Below are positions 1-8,183 of a stretch of DNA of 64,000 nt, in pieces. The notes beneath the pieces are model-generated. The model searched no databases. It saw nothing but the letters and a program-made list of their open reading frames with translations, and was not told the origin of the DNA. Both the position numbers and the translations under genes were made by a program. Origin of the DNA: Deinococcus sp. QL22 (GTDB lineage Bacteria > Deinococcota > Deinococci > Deinococcales > Deinococcaceae); assembly GCF_023370075.1 (NCBI RefSeq), contig NZ_CP097151.1, positions 62,001 to 126,000 on the forward strand, given 5' to 3'. Every line of letters begins with the position of its first letter. Within the stretch, counting starts at the first letter, position 1.

Positions 1-1514
1 ACTGTTGTGTTGCTGTTGTTCCAGCCAGCAGCGTTCGGCGTGGGAGAAACAGTGGCCGAGATGGTCGGTGCGGTCTTGTCCACTTTCACGGTCAGGCTCT
101 CAAGATCGCTGGTGTTACCGGCGTTGTCTTTAACGGCGCCGCTGACGGTCTGTCCGCTGTCGCCTGTGTCGCTGTTCGCACCCACTGTCACAGCTTCTGG
201 GCAGGCGCCCTCGCCACTGGCGACGATGCCCGAGTGAGCGTCAGTGCAAGTGAACTTGACAACCACCGGCTGTTTGAACCAGCCATTGGCGTTCGGGGTG
301 ATGGGGGTGGTGCCGTCGGCCGCGAAGGTCGCGGCGCTGATGGTGGGCTTAGCCAGGTCGATTAGAGCACTGACCGTGCGGGTGGTCGTATTACCAGACA
401 CGTCGGTCACCGTCTTGCTCGCCACAGTCGGTGTGGTGGCGTTCGCTGACTGAGCACTGGCGGTCAGGGTAAATGAGGCGTCGGAAGCAACTGCAAGGCC
501 AGAACCGGCGTCGGAAGCCATAAAGGCTTGAGCCAACGGGGTGTTACGCCAAGTGTTCTGCGTAATATTTCCAGGGGTGACGGTCGGCGCGATCGTGTCA
601 CTGACGACCACTTGGAAGCTCGCCGGAGTGGTCAGAACCTGATCTGCCGTTCCGTCGGTGCGTCTCCCGCTATCTATGGCTGAACAGGTGATCGTGGTGG
701 AACCTATCGGCAGGTTCAAGCTGCCCTGGTAAGCCTTCGCATCAGCTGGGGTCACGCTGTTGGGAGCATTGACCATAGGAATCGTGGTTGTTCCTACCTT
801 ACAGGTTGGGGCGAGGACACCATCTTCTTTGTCGCTGGACAACACCACGAAGCTATAGGGCGTGTTTTGGCCTGTGGCTTCTTTGCTGTCGTTGTTGGGG
901 ATGGTTAAGACCGGCGCCGTGTTGGCATCTGCACAACTCGCCACTTTCACGAACACTGTCGCCGTGCCACTTCCCCCATTACCAATTTCCAATGGGTGAG
1001 CCCCTGCTGGTGATGGCAGAGGCGTTGCTACCGTCGGCCTTTCGCTAAATGAGCTCCCTGTGTTTACAGGGGCGCCATTGATGACGATCTCAATCGGGAC
1101 GGAGTATGAGGTCTGGTCATTAGGGTCCGTCTGCGCGGCTACGCTGATTCTTTTCGACGCCTCAGCTCCCCAACTTATCGTGCTACCATTCCATGTCCCA
1201 ATGAACTTGCTCTTCACCTCGATGCTGTAGCCAGAGCTCTGCCTTCCCTTGACACGGAAGGTCATGGTGCCTGTGGTGGGAGCCGTAGACCCAGAGCAAA
1301 CAGAAATCGACGTTGTGGCAGAAGCGCCTATCCCGTTCTGATTGTCTTGAACTATTCCCTGTGCCTTTAACGTACCGGATGACACATTTGCCACGTCCGC
1401 TACTGACGAGGTGGTCGTCGCCGTGGTGTTAGCCGCTTTCGGCGTTGCATCCTGCGAACAGCCGGCCAACGCGAGCATCGTGAGAATTGGTACCAGAGGG
1501 CTGCCTGTCTTCAT
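1..1514 (-). CDS. Surface lipoprotein with Ig-like repeats (5' part, runs off the window)
   Basis: The frame is open from an ATG at 1514 to the left edge, about 504 codons, so the C-terminus is missing. An AAGGAG ribosome site lies 5-6 bases before the start. The N-terminus is a lipoprotein signal with lipobox L-A-G-C (Cys19), followed by a Ser/Thr/Ala-rich linker. The rest is rich in Val, Thr, Asp and Gly, with repeated phrases such as TAPTVTPG, KTVTDVSGN and KTAPTISATVSPTPN spaced as in bacterial Ig-like or HYR surface modules. It is probably anchored in the outer envelope and may act in adhesion. The lipobox and repeats are seen directly; adhesion is inferred from the family type. Confidence 0.75.
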   Translation of the reverse strand, partial: MKTGSPLVPILTMLALAGCSQDATPKAANTTATTTSSVADVANVSSGTLKAQGIVQDNQNGIGASATTSISVCSGSTAPTTGTMTFRVKGRQSSGYSIEVKSKFIGTWNGSTISWGAEASKRISVAAQTDPNDQTSYSVPIEIVINGAPVNTGSSFSERPTVATPLPSPAGAHPLEIGNGGSGTATVFVKVASCADANTAPVLTIPNNDSKEATGQNTPYSFVVLSSDKEDGVLAPTCKVGTTTIPMVNAPNSVTPADAKAYQGSLNLPIGSTTITCSAIDSGRRTDGTADQVLTTPASFQVVVSDTIAPTVTPGNITQNTWRNTPLAQAFMASDAGSGLAVASDASFTLTASAQSANATTPTVASKTVTDVSGNTTTRTVSALIDLAKPTISAATFAADGTTPITPNANGWFKQPVVVKFTCTDAHSGIVASGEGACPEAVTVGANSDTGDSGQTVSGAVKDNAGNTSDLESLTVKVDKTAPTISATVSPTPNAAGWNNSNTT

Positions 1515-1785
1515 AAAGGCTCCTTACTGGGCGGGTCTCACCACTCGCTCGCTTTGCCCCAGGTGACCGGATACAGGACAAAGGTCTTCGCGGCCCATCG
1601 AATGCCCACAGGGACATCCGAAATGAGGTCGTTCACACCGGGTTTACTTGTGGTTAAAGGTTACTTTAATCCTCTCCTAATAGGGTGGAATTTATCACCT
1701 TCACACATTAGACTCACCTTCATTAAGGTCATGGAGCGGGGGAGCCCAGTGTGCAGATCCGTGCCCAACTCCTCACGGCTTTCAA

Positions 1786-2145
1786 GTGATCTCTACTCAT
1801 GTCCTCCGGCGTTGTTGCACCAAGGACCTGAATGAAACTCAGCGCCAGACGCTCAGCGATGCGCTGTCGCACGACAGCGAGATCGGCAGTTTTGTCTTTG
1901 CCGCCATGAAATACGTCGCCGTGGCTCGGTCGCTGCGGAAAACGAAATTCTCCTTGTTTGAACACCGTTATTTCCGGATGTTCAAAGAAAACGAAACGCT
2001 GATTCCCACCGCCACAGAGTGCCTGCAGGGCCTAGTGGACACCACCGTCACCCTCCGCACCGTCCGCCCCCGCCTGTTGCATACGCAGCCTGCGCTCCAC
2101 GGCAGCGTCGATGTCGACATTGCCCTGAAACTCTTCCAGAACTAG
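1786..2145 (+). CDS. Hypothetical protein, possibly a broken gene
   Basis: This is an open frame of 119 codons from a GTG. A short frame from GTG 1751 (VQIRAQLLTAFK then stop) ends exactly where this one begins, which suggests a single gene split by a frameshift. The segment FAAMKYVAVARSLRKTKFSLFEHRYFRMFKENE looks like real protein, while the last 30 residues are low in complexity. There is no clear ribosome site and no family was recognised. It could be a remnant or not coding at all. Confidence 0.3.
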   Translation: MISTHVLRRCCTKDLNETQRQTLSDALSHDSEIGSFVFAAMKYVAVARSLRKTKFSLFEHRYFRMFKENETLIPTATECLQGLVDTTVTLRTVRPRLLHTQPALHGSVDVDIALKLFQN

Positions 2146-2840
2146 CGGTTCGGTACCGGCTCGCTTCAACACAGTCCTGCTGCAGTTCACATGGGGCTTC
2201 ACTCCTTGGCCCCCAGACGCCCGCGCCGCTTCTTACCCTGGGGTGCGTGGCGCCCGGCGCTCCTGCCACCTGTGCTCCCTGTGTCCTGGCGGGGATGGGA
2301 TCACTGTGAACTGAGATTGAAACGGCACAAACGCACCGCCCTTTGCGCTGTCGACCCCTATTTGTAGTGAGAAGCCATACGACATCTATGAAACTAAAAC
2401 GACATGTTGCTCTAAGAGGGGTTGGGAGGCTGGTTTTCCTGTGTTCGGAGGGTGGACTGTTGCACTCATCATGTCGTTGCAGGTGGAAGACACCATCAGG
2501 AGACTGATCAATCCACAAATAACTCGTGCTGGAGAGCGTTAACGCTCTCCAGCACAACGGGCGACATACTCAGTTAGACAACGACAGTTTCACTAGAATT
2601 TGACAACCGCTGCCACTGCTGAGCGAGCAGTTGATGAAGCCTGGCACCCACATGCCTCACACGACGGCACCCACAACACTTTGCAGGCGACCCTCCCTGA
2701 GCTACCGCACCACCCTGTGGCACACCTCAAAGTTGCCGTGCCAGACAACTGACTGCTTAGGTCAATGGGTTTCAAAATGGGGTTGCGACCGTAAGGCACG
2801 AACAAGGCACGCGGCCATCTGGCACTGAGAAACAAAAGAG
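2146..2840. other. Intergenic stretch without recognisable genes
   Basis: About 700 bases with no convincing coding frame. It holds the perfect palindrome at 2526-2555. Open frames on either strand here have neither start signals nor recognisable protein character. Confidence 0.5.
2526..2555. repeat. Perfect 30-bp palindrome
   Basis: Bases 2526-2540 (GTGCTGGAGAGCGTT) are followed immediately by their exact reverse complement at 2541-2555, with no loop. No T-run follows on either strand, so it does not look like a normal intrinsic terminator. It could be a protein-binding site, a resolution site or the fused end of a lost mobile element. Confidence 0.9.
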
Positions 2841-2865
2841 AAAAACCCCGTCCAGGACGAGGTTT
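2841..2865 (-). terminator. Intrinsic terminator behind the tRNA-Arg remnant
   Basis: On the minus strand the stem formed by CCTCGT and ACGGGG is followed by a T-run, directly downstream of the tRNA 3' end. This is the usual arrangement after a tRNA gene. Confidence 0.7.
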
Positions 2866-2869
2866 ATGG

Positions 2870-2926
2870 TGGTGCGCCTGAAGGGATTCGAACCCCTGGC
2901 CTTCTGATCCGTAGTCAGACCAACTC
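2870..2926 (-). pseudogene. tRNA-Arg(ACG) 3' fragment, possible attachment-site scar
   Basis: The minus strand shows an anticodon arm with loop CTACGGA (anticodon ACG), a variable loop, a T-arm with GGTTCGAATCC, and the acceptor 3' strand ending in CCA. The acceptor 5' strand and most of the D-arm are missing: only GAGTTGG remains, fused directly to GTCTGAC. Many integrases use the 3' half of tRNA genes as attachment sites, so this may be the scar of an integrated or excised element. No integrase gene lies beside it. Confidence 0.75.
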
Positions 2927-3120
2927 AAAAAATGGCTTCAGCCCCTCGCGCAGACCCCTGCTACACGTCAAATGTATCACGCCCAGAATACGACAGAAAC
3001 GCGTGGAGCAACTGATTGACCAAAGCGTGCACTGCATAACGGGATGCATAGGGCACGGGCGAAAGGCCGGCAGAAGAGCGCCCCACCCTTCCACGGGTGG
3101 GGCGCTTCAGGCAGGGCGGG

Positions 3121-3423
3121 CTACTCCAACACACCGTTCCGCACGACCATTGAGAAGAGCTCGTCCTCGCCGTCAGACAGCGCCAACCAGAAGTCTTCCG
3201 CGTCCGTCGGCACCCCCGCCTCCCCGTCCGTCATCAGCACTTGCAAGTCATACTCCGAGTCAGCAACCAGCATCTGCATGCCGCCCCCGGTGTCACTGGG
3301 ATAGAACTCCAGATCATTGGTCAGAGTGCCCCAGTCAATGCCACGCAGGTCAAGCAGAACGGTGTCTTGCTCGTCGCCGGCAAGCTCATAGGCCCGGCAG
3401 AGGATGTCTTCTGGCACAGTCAT
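3121..3423 (-). CDS. Hypothetical acidic protein (100 aa)
   Basis: A complete 100-codon frame with ATG start and balanced, soluble-protein composition. It is rich in Asp and Glu and contains the segments VLLDLRGIDWGTLTNDLEFYPSD and TDAEDFWLALSDGEDELFSMVV. Small acidic proteins of this kind are often immunity or anti-restriction proteins, but no specific family was recognised. It is the last gene of a minus-strand group of small accessory genes (3121-5532), with paralogous, partly broken genes upstream. Confidence 0.6.
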   Translation of the reverse strand: MTVPEDILCRAYELAGDEQDTVLLDLRGIDWGTLTNDLEFYPSDTGGGMQMLVADSEYDLQVLMTDGEAGVPTDAEDFWLALSDGEDELFSMVVRNGVLE

Positions 3424-3440
3424 CCCGGCATTCTACGGGT

Positions 3441-3683
3441 TCAGTGCGCACCAGACATATGTCCGATCGACACCACAACAAGTGCCCCCGCCTGTGCTTC
3501 AGGCGGGGGAAGGGTACGCGAGGGCAAGCTGGACGAACTCCAGAGCGCGGTCCTTCCGCGCGGGGTCACCGTTCGTCTCGCTTGGATCAGCACGACAGCC
3601 ACCGCACGCACCACTGCCGCGCCGCCGTCCACCATCATCAGGCGCGCGAGCCGGGCGGGGGTGAGTGAGGAGTCACTGCTCAA
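3441..3683 (-). pseudogene. 3' half of a split paralog of the 4107-4529 gene
   Basis: The first 30 residues (LTPARLARLMMVDGGAAVVRAVAV) match the C-terminal half of the gene at 4107-4529 (ITPEELAQLLALGGGGPAVRAVAR). The frame opens at a TTG overlapping the stop of the frame at 3680-3910, so the two look like one gene split by a frameshift. The remaining residues lose resemblance and are low in complexity. Family and function are unknown. Confidence 0.5.
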
Positions 3684-3910
3684 CGCGTGCGCGATCTCTG
3701 TGCAGCAGTGTCGACGCTCTGGCGGGCCTCTCTTACCTCTGGGGCGCTGAGATCCTGGGTGTCGGTCAGGACACTGAGCCGGGCAGCGAGGTCACCGCCG
3801 ACCGCCACGAGCCTGGCCTCGGCCGGAGTGTAGTCGTCGGATACCGTTTGTTCGGTTTGGTCTTCCAAGCACATAGGTGGCACACCGTGGGTGGAGACGC
3901 CCATGCACAC
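3680..3910 (-). pseudogene. 5' half of a split paralog of the 4107-4529 gene
   Basis: The segment TPAEARLVAVGGDLAARLSVLTDTQDLSAPEV aligns with LSPAHLRLVLAGAELAGVCAAIDAVEHAAAALGLSVEEL of the neighbouring gene at 4107-4529. The frame ends in an internal stop, and the homology resumes in the frame at 3441-3683. It is most likely a decayed third copy of the local family. The true start is probably the internal ATG at MCLEDQTEQ. Confidence 0.5.
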
Positions 3911-4106
3911 GTGACGCGCCCCGCTCGATCGGCGGGGCGCTGGGGCAGGCGGGGAGGTCAGCTGTAGTCCACGTGTGCTAACGGCCTCCGCAGGGGCGCG
4001 GGCGACCCCAGCGCAGCACCCAGGGCGGCGAGCGCGTCCTGCCTACCGATGAGCTACCAGAGCAGCGGCCGACGAGAGACTCGGACGGGCGATTGCAGAG
4101 AGAACC

Positions 4107-4529
4107 TCAATACGCCAGCGCGGCGGTCATGAAGGCGATGATCCGCGCGTCCTGCCGCGCACTCTGAGCCATGTCGGGCTGGGTGTAATAAAGCCAGATG
4201 CTCGCCCGCCGCGCCACTGCCCGAACAGCCGGACCGCCGCCACCGAGAGCCAGCAGCTGGGCGAGTTCCTCGGGCGTGATGGGGTTTCGGTCAGAATCAA
4301 TACCGGACTCCAGTACACGGCACAAGTCCTCCGTCAGACGCTCCATAGTCTGTTCCGCACGCTTGCCGTTGTGAATCGCTAGCTCTTCAACGGACAAGCC
4401 CAGAGCCGCAGCTGCGTGCTCCACGGCATCAATAGCGGCACATACACCAGCCAGCTCAGCGCCAGCCAAGACGAGCCGGAGGTGTGCCGGAGACAGAGGT
4501 AGAGCAGAGTCAGTGTCGTGGCTTGTCAT
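4107..4529 (-). CDS. Hypothetical protein, intact member of a local paralog family
   Basis: 140 codons from MTSHDTDSALPLSPAHLRLVLAGAELAG. This start is chosen because the paralog at 4815 begins at the equivalent MTTSQD, and because the upstream in-frame residues are not shared with it. The protein is mainly predicted helices: an N-terminal LSPxxLRLxLxGAELAG segment, a middle Glu-rich region, and a C-terminal segment GGPAVRAVARRASIWLYYTQ ending FMTAALAY. No family was recognised. Two damaged relatives flank it, so the family is amplifying and decaying in this accessory region. Confidence 0.55.
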   Translation of the reverse strand: MTSHDTDSALPLSPAHLRLVLAGAELAGVCAAIDAVEHAAAALGLSVEELAIHNGKRAEQTMERLTEDLCRVLESGIDSDRNPITPEELAQLLALGGGGPAVRAVARRASIWLYYTQPDMAQSARQDARIIAFMTAALAY

Positions 4530-4614
4530 GCCCACAGACTTGCATGCCACCGGAGCGGAGAACCTCAATACACCAAGGCGGCGGTAATGAACTCAATTCC
4601 ACGTGCAGCACGCT

Positions 4615-5532
4615 CTAAGGCCTCTTCCTGATTTGGGCGGGATGGGCACCGACCTGGGCGAGCAGGTCGGCGGCCGGCACGCTGAGCGCGGCTGCCAGCT
4701 GAGTGACAGCGTCAACGCGGGCTAGGGCGCCAGCGAGTTCAGCACCCTCAAGCGCGAGCCGCAGGTCCTCCGGAGAGAGCGGTAGGACCGAGGCGATGTC
4801 TTGGCTTGTCGTCATGCCATAGGTTCGCACGGCGACCCCCTGAGACATACCTGGGGCGTTCGAGAGGCGGATGCCTACATCGACGCCGATGGTGTCGTGA
4901 CGATACGCGAGGGGCAGCCACCGAGGCGGAACGCGCACGGTGAAGGTCAATAGCCAGATCGCTTGACCGTCGACATCAATCTGGCAGGTGAGGTCAGCAA
5001 ACCCGGCGCGGTGAGGCCGGGTCCGCTGTACCGCAGGCTGCCCTGCGCAACGGCAGATCACTGGACCGTGCAGGCGGATCAGGTCGTGCAGTTGGGTAAG
5101 AGCAGCGGGGGAACCGGCGGTGTCCGCCGTGCGGATGGTCTCCAGTTGTTGCTGCACGGCACGGAGATGGTCGTTGCCGATGCAGACGAGCGCTTCAGTA
5201 AGCCCGAGGGGAACCCGCCACAGGTCAGCTACGATGGGGTCGGGTTGCCCGGTGATATGCACGTGCATATCACCAATAGCCTGGATGTGGAGGTCCAGCG
5301 GCAGACTGGGTTCCGAGGTATACGCCGGGTCTTGCGGCCGCTTAAATCGGGTGTGGAATTGAGAAATGACGCTGGGCCAGACCCCAGGCGGAAGGCTGGC
5401 TTTCAGCGACGGGGCACATAACTTCAATAAATACTCCACCTCGTCCTGCGTGAGAGCAGGCGCACCGGCCCGGAGAGTGGTGTCGTGCAGGACCATAGTC
5501 AAAGCCTGATCTGCCTGAGTGAGCGCGGCCAA
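4615..5532 (-). CDS. Composite frame: TnpB/Cas12-like N-terminal remnant (?) joined to a local paralog
   Basis: 305 codons from a TTG. The last 66 residues (from MTTSQD at 4815) are a copy of the local family whose C-terminus is frameshifted; the lost tail, ending EFITAALVY, lies at 4565-4620 in another frame. The first 238 residues are unrelated to that family. They end with FADLTCQIDVDGQAIWLLTFTVRV...HDTIGVDVGIR, which resembles the strand leading into the RuvC-I aspartate of TnpB/OrfB proteins (compare VSYVCEVDAQ...SSVGVDVGT in the intact TnpB at 19382). If so, it is a TnpB-like gene truncated after RuvC-I. The upstream frame continues a few codons beyond the start to a TAG. The TnpB link rests on one motif and is tentative. 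Confidence 0.45.
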   Translation of the reverse strand: MAALTQADQALTMVLHDTTLRAGAPALTQDEVEYLLKLCAPSLKASLPPGVWPSVISQFHTRFKRPQDPAYTSEPSLPLDLHIQAIGDMHVHITGQPDPIVADLWRVPLGLTEALVCIGNDHLRAVQQQLETIRTADTAGSPAALTQLHDLIRLHGPVICRCAGQPAVQRTRPHRAGFADLTCQIDVDGQAIWLLTFTVRVPPRWLPLAYRHDTIGVDVGIRLSNAPGMSQGVAVRTYGMTTSQDIASVLPLSPEDLRLALEGAELAGALARVDAVTQLAAALSVPAADLLAQVGAHPAQIRKRP

Positions 5533-5898
5533 CCAGGCACGAAAGTGAAAAATCTAGAAAGGATGGAGCCAACACAACAGCAGACAACCGTTAAACGGCT
5601 GTTTCGTGTCGGTCATGGTTCCCCTTTGGTTTCTTCGTCTACGTCCACAGGCACGTTTTTATTTGGAGCCATTCGTCTGGATCTGGAGAGCATGGCGTGG
5701 CTTCACGACGGCTGAGCCTCCCAAGACGCTGCTCGCGTTGCTCAGGTCTGTGGGACAGGGAACAGCCCCTCTCGCTCTATGTCACGTAAACGCCGTCCAC
5801 ACGGGCATTCTTTTTAAGAGTCAACGGAGTACCAATAAGTCGAGCTGTACCGACCCCGTATCCTCCTTGCCCCTGCCTCGGCATAGGATGACGATCTG
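5533..5898. other. Intergenic stretch upstream of the ankyrin gene
   Basis: 366 bases without a supported gene. An imperfect inverted repeat (AACAGC and GCTGTT around CCGTTAAACGG) sits near 5576-5602. No other structure was seen. Confidence 0.5.
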
Positions 5899-6390
5899 AT
5901 GGTCAACCTCTACGAACTCGCCCTCAGCCAGGAGTGGGAGCGCCTTCGACAGGAAGTCGCCACCCAGAGATACCCAGTCGAAGACTTGACGAACGCACTT
6001 GTTCGAGCGGTGTTCTTCCAGAACTTCGATGTGTCAGCGTTTCTCCTCACAGCCGGTGCAGACCCAAATGGCAGTTACGACGGTACTAGATTCCCGCCAT
6101 TGAGCGCCGCCGTCGAGAACGCCTGGCGAGAGGGTGTGGAACTCCTGCTGGCCCATGGTGCGGATATCAATGTGCGCAAATACGGCGGTTGGACGCCCCT
6201 GATTCATGCCGTGGACGTAGAGTACGACGGCGCTGTACAAAGTGACGAACAGCCCAGCCTGGATCTCCTTCAGTTCCTGCTTGAACGTGGCGCCGACCGG
6301 AAGTTGCGCGACGATCAAGGCCACACAGCCGCTGACCACGCACGTCTTTACGCCTGGAGCGAAGGCGCTGAATTTCTCTCGTCAGTTTGA
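5899..6390 (+). CDS. Ankyrin-repeat protein
   Basis: 163 aa, complete. After an N-terminal helix region, three ankyrin-type repeats can be seen: FDVSAFLLTAGADPNGSYDGTRFPPLSAAVENAW, REGVELLLAHGADINVRKYGGWTPLIHAV, and LDLLQFLLERGADRKLRDDQGHTAADHARLYAW. These give the typical LLxxGADxNxxxxxGxTPLxxA pattern. Ankyrin repeats mediate protein-protein contacts, and in bacterial accessory regions small ankyrin proteins are often immunity or modulator proteins. No partner gene is adjacent. An AGGA lies about 10 bases before the ATG. Cytoplasmic location is expected, since no signal peptide is visible. Confidence 0.85.
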   Translation: MVNLYELALSQEWERLRQEVATQRYPVEDLTNALVRAVFFQNFDVSAFLLTAGADPNGSYDGTRFPPLSAAVENAWREGVELLLAHGADINVRKYGGWTPLIHAVDVEYDGAVQSDEQPSLDLLQFLLERGADRKLRDDQGHTAADHARLYAWSEGAEFLSSV

Positions 6391-6412
6391 AAGTGCGCCT
6401 GACGAACAGCCG

Positions 6413-6983
6413 TCAGCTATAGTTGGGAAAGCTCAGCAAGTCGGCCACGGACCAAACACGTGTGGCGATTCCTCTCGCCAGGGCGGGGGAACGCTGTTGG
6501 TCCTGTCTCCTCCCTTGTGGCTCAGGCAGCCTGGTACGAAGCCCGCGCTGCTGGTTACACCAGTTGTAGATCCCCATGCACAGCTGACTCACTGCACGAC
6601 GCATCAACGGTGTACGGGCAAAGGCCAAGCTGCTCCTGGCGTCAAAGGCGCTCATTCGTCTGGCGGTGCCGTTCTGTCGCTCCACGCGAAGCATTCCGGG
6701 TCTGATACCCGAGCTGCTCGACCTCAGCGTCTCCCCTCGACCAACTCATATGGGCGAGTCGTTAAAAAACTTCCACGACTCGCCGTCCTTCCCTTCGCTT
6801 TACGATCAACACATGCGCCAGCGTGCGAGGCACAGGGAAGCGAAGCTTCCTGAAGCGCCCCAGTGATCCCTTTTGGGTTGGTCGGTACGGCACCCTGAAC
6901 ACCTCAGGGAAGAGTGACTCGTATACGGCCCAGCCGTTGGAGCACTCCTCAAGTACAATCGTCTCGCTTTTCCGATGGTACAC
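6413..6983 (-). pseudogene. Decayed transposase (IS1-like), C-terminal half
   Basis: Three minus-strand segments in different frames read as one protein. 6762-6983 gives ETIVLEECSNGWAVYESLFPEVFRVPYRP...VKRREGRRVVEVF. About 6690-6760 gives RLAHMSWSRGDAEVEQLGYQTRNAS. 6413-6694 gives RVERQNGTARRMSAFDARSSLAFARTP...GIYNWCNQQRGLR. The last part has the VERxNxTxR...FAR...YNW layout known from IS1-type transposases. At least two frameshifts and a missing N-terminus make it non-functional. The IS1 assignment comes from motif memory; the decay is directly visible. Confidence 0.6.
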
Positions 6984-7028
6984 ATGCAGTTGCAGGCGAT
7001 AAGAACTCCTGCCTGAAGGAGTGAATCC

Positions 7029-7499
7029 ATGATGACCCCTCAGCCGCTCCCTAGGCGCACCTCTACACCCCCTCATACCCCCTCCCAGCCCGCAGGTGCA
7101 GCCACGCTGGGCCTGAGCGCGACCAGCACCCGTGACCTGCACCAAGCCATCGAACGCGGGCTCCCCACCACCTCCATCAAGACCTTTGCCGAGACGCTCC
7201 AACTCACGGTCAAACGCCTGCTGGAACTGCTTGACCTCAACGAAAGCACCTATCACGACAACAGGCGCCGCGGTGGGGTGATCAAAAATGGCCTGGTCAA
7301 CCGTCACTTGATTGACATGGCCCGGGCTACCGAAGCAGCACGTAGTTACTTCGGTGATCTCCAGGCCGCGCAGCGGTGGCTGACCACCCCCAGCGCGACC
7401 TTCGACGGCAAAACGCCGCTGGAGTACGCCCGCTACCCAGGCGGAACGGAATACGTGACTACGGTGCTGGCCCGTCTCGAACACGGCGTCTACACCTGA
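7029..7499 (+). CDS. Xre/MbcA/ParS-type antitoxin of a RES toxin pair
   Basis: 156 aa. A Pro/Thr-rich N-terminal tail of about 30 residues is followed by a helical region (IKTFAETLQLTVKRLLELLDLNESTYHDNRRRGGV) and a C-terminal DUF2384-like part (ARATEAARSYFGDLQAAQRWLTTPSATFDGKTPLEYARYPGGTEYVTTVLARLEHGVYT). The phrase W-x(2-3)-P...G-x-T-P-L is the hallmark of ParS/MbcA antitoxins, which cap the active site of the toxin and often repress their own promoter. AAGGAG lies about 7 bases before the first of two adjacent ATGs. The toxin gene starts 13 bases downstream, giving the usual antitoxin-first operon. Confidence 0.88.
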   Translation: MMTPQPLPRRTSTPPHTPSQPAGAATLGLSATSTRDLHQAIERGLPTTSIKTFAETLQLTVKRLLELLDLNESTYHDNRRRGGVIKNGLVNRHLIDMARATEAARSYFGDLQAAQRWLTTPSATFDGKTPLEYARYPGGTEYVTTVLARLEHGVYT

Positions 7500-7512
7500 C
7501 GGGAGATTCAAG

Positions 7513-8010
7513 TTGCTTGTTCACCGAATCTGCAAGGCCCGATTTGCCAGTCGTGACCTCGAGCCTTTTGGAATCGGTGCCGCCCGCTATGGTGGCCGTT
7601 GGAACTCCGTCAACGAACTGCGGGACCGGCGACTGATCTACACCAGCAGCCAGCTAGCACTCGCCTGCTTGGAAGTGCTGGTGCACACCGGCGGGGTGGG
7701 CTTACGCAGTGAAGCCCATGTCCGGCTCACCTTTGAGCTGGACGCAGACGCTGTACAGGAACTGCCCCTCAAGGAGGTTGGCAGCGATTGGCGCAGCTTC
7801 TCCGAAACACCGCAAAGCCAGGGCGTGGGCGACGCCTGGTACGACGGGCTGACCAGTCCGGTCCTGCGTGTCCCCAGCATTGTGATGCCCGACGAGCTGT
7901 ACAGCGCAGAAGTCGGCAATTACCTGATTCACGCCCGGCATCCCCGCGCGGCTCAGACCGTGCGCCTAGTCGACACCGTCCCCTTCGTCGTGGATGACCG
8001 CCTTCGGTAG
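7513..8010 (+). CDS. RES-domain toxin (NAD-degrading family)
   Basis: 165 aa from a TTG preceded by GGGAG. The RES fold is visible as ARYGGRWNS (Arg29), LIYTSS (Tyr43) and LACLEVLVH (Glu54), the residues that line the NAD pocket in characterised RES toxins. The C-terminal part (SPVLRVPSIVMPDELYSAEVGNYLIHARHP) matches the family pattern with S/N-x-L/I-x-N-P-x-H. Family members deplete NAD+ and arrest growth unless bound by the upstream antitoxin. All key residues are present, so the pair looks functional. It may stabilise the replicon. Confidence 0.9.
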   Translation: MLVHRICKARFASRDLEPFGIGAARYGGRWNSVNELRDRRLIYTSSQLALACLEVLVHTGGVGLRSEAHVRLTFELDADAVQELPLKEVGSDWRSFSETPQSQGVGDAWYDGLTSPVLRVPSIVMPDELYSAEVGNYLIHARHPRAAQTVRLVDTVPFVVDDRLR

Positions 8011-8183
8011 TTGTGCACCGAGCGGGTTGACAGCGAAACCGCGCAGAACGTGGAGTGAATTGGACGTTCTCGACCACCGCAGCCCGACAAAAGCTTTCCC
8101 ATCTCTATCCGTCAAACTTGACAGACCAAAGTTGACGCTCCACTAGTGGACAGCCACAGGCATGAGATGAGTTAGATTTAGGG

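Noticed and set aside
6984..7511. Upstream extension of the minus-strand frame opposite the antitoxin gene
   Set aside because: This part is antisense to the ParS-type antitoxin; only the part below 6984 shows transposase-like protein.
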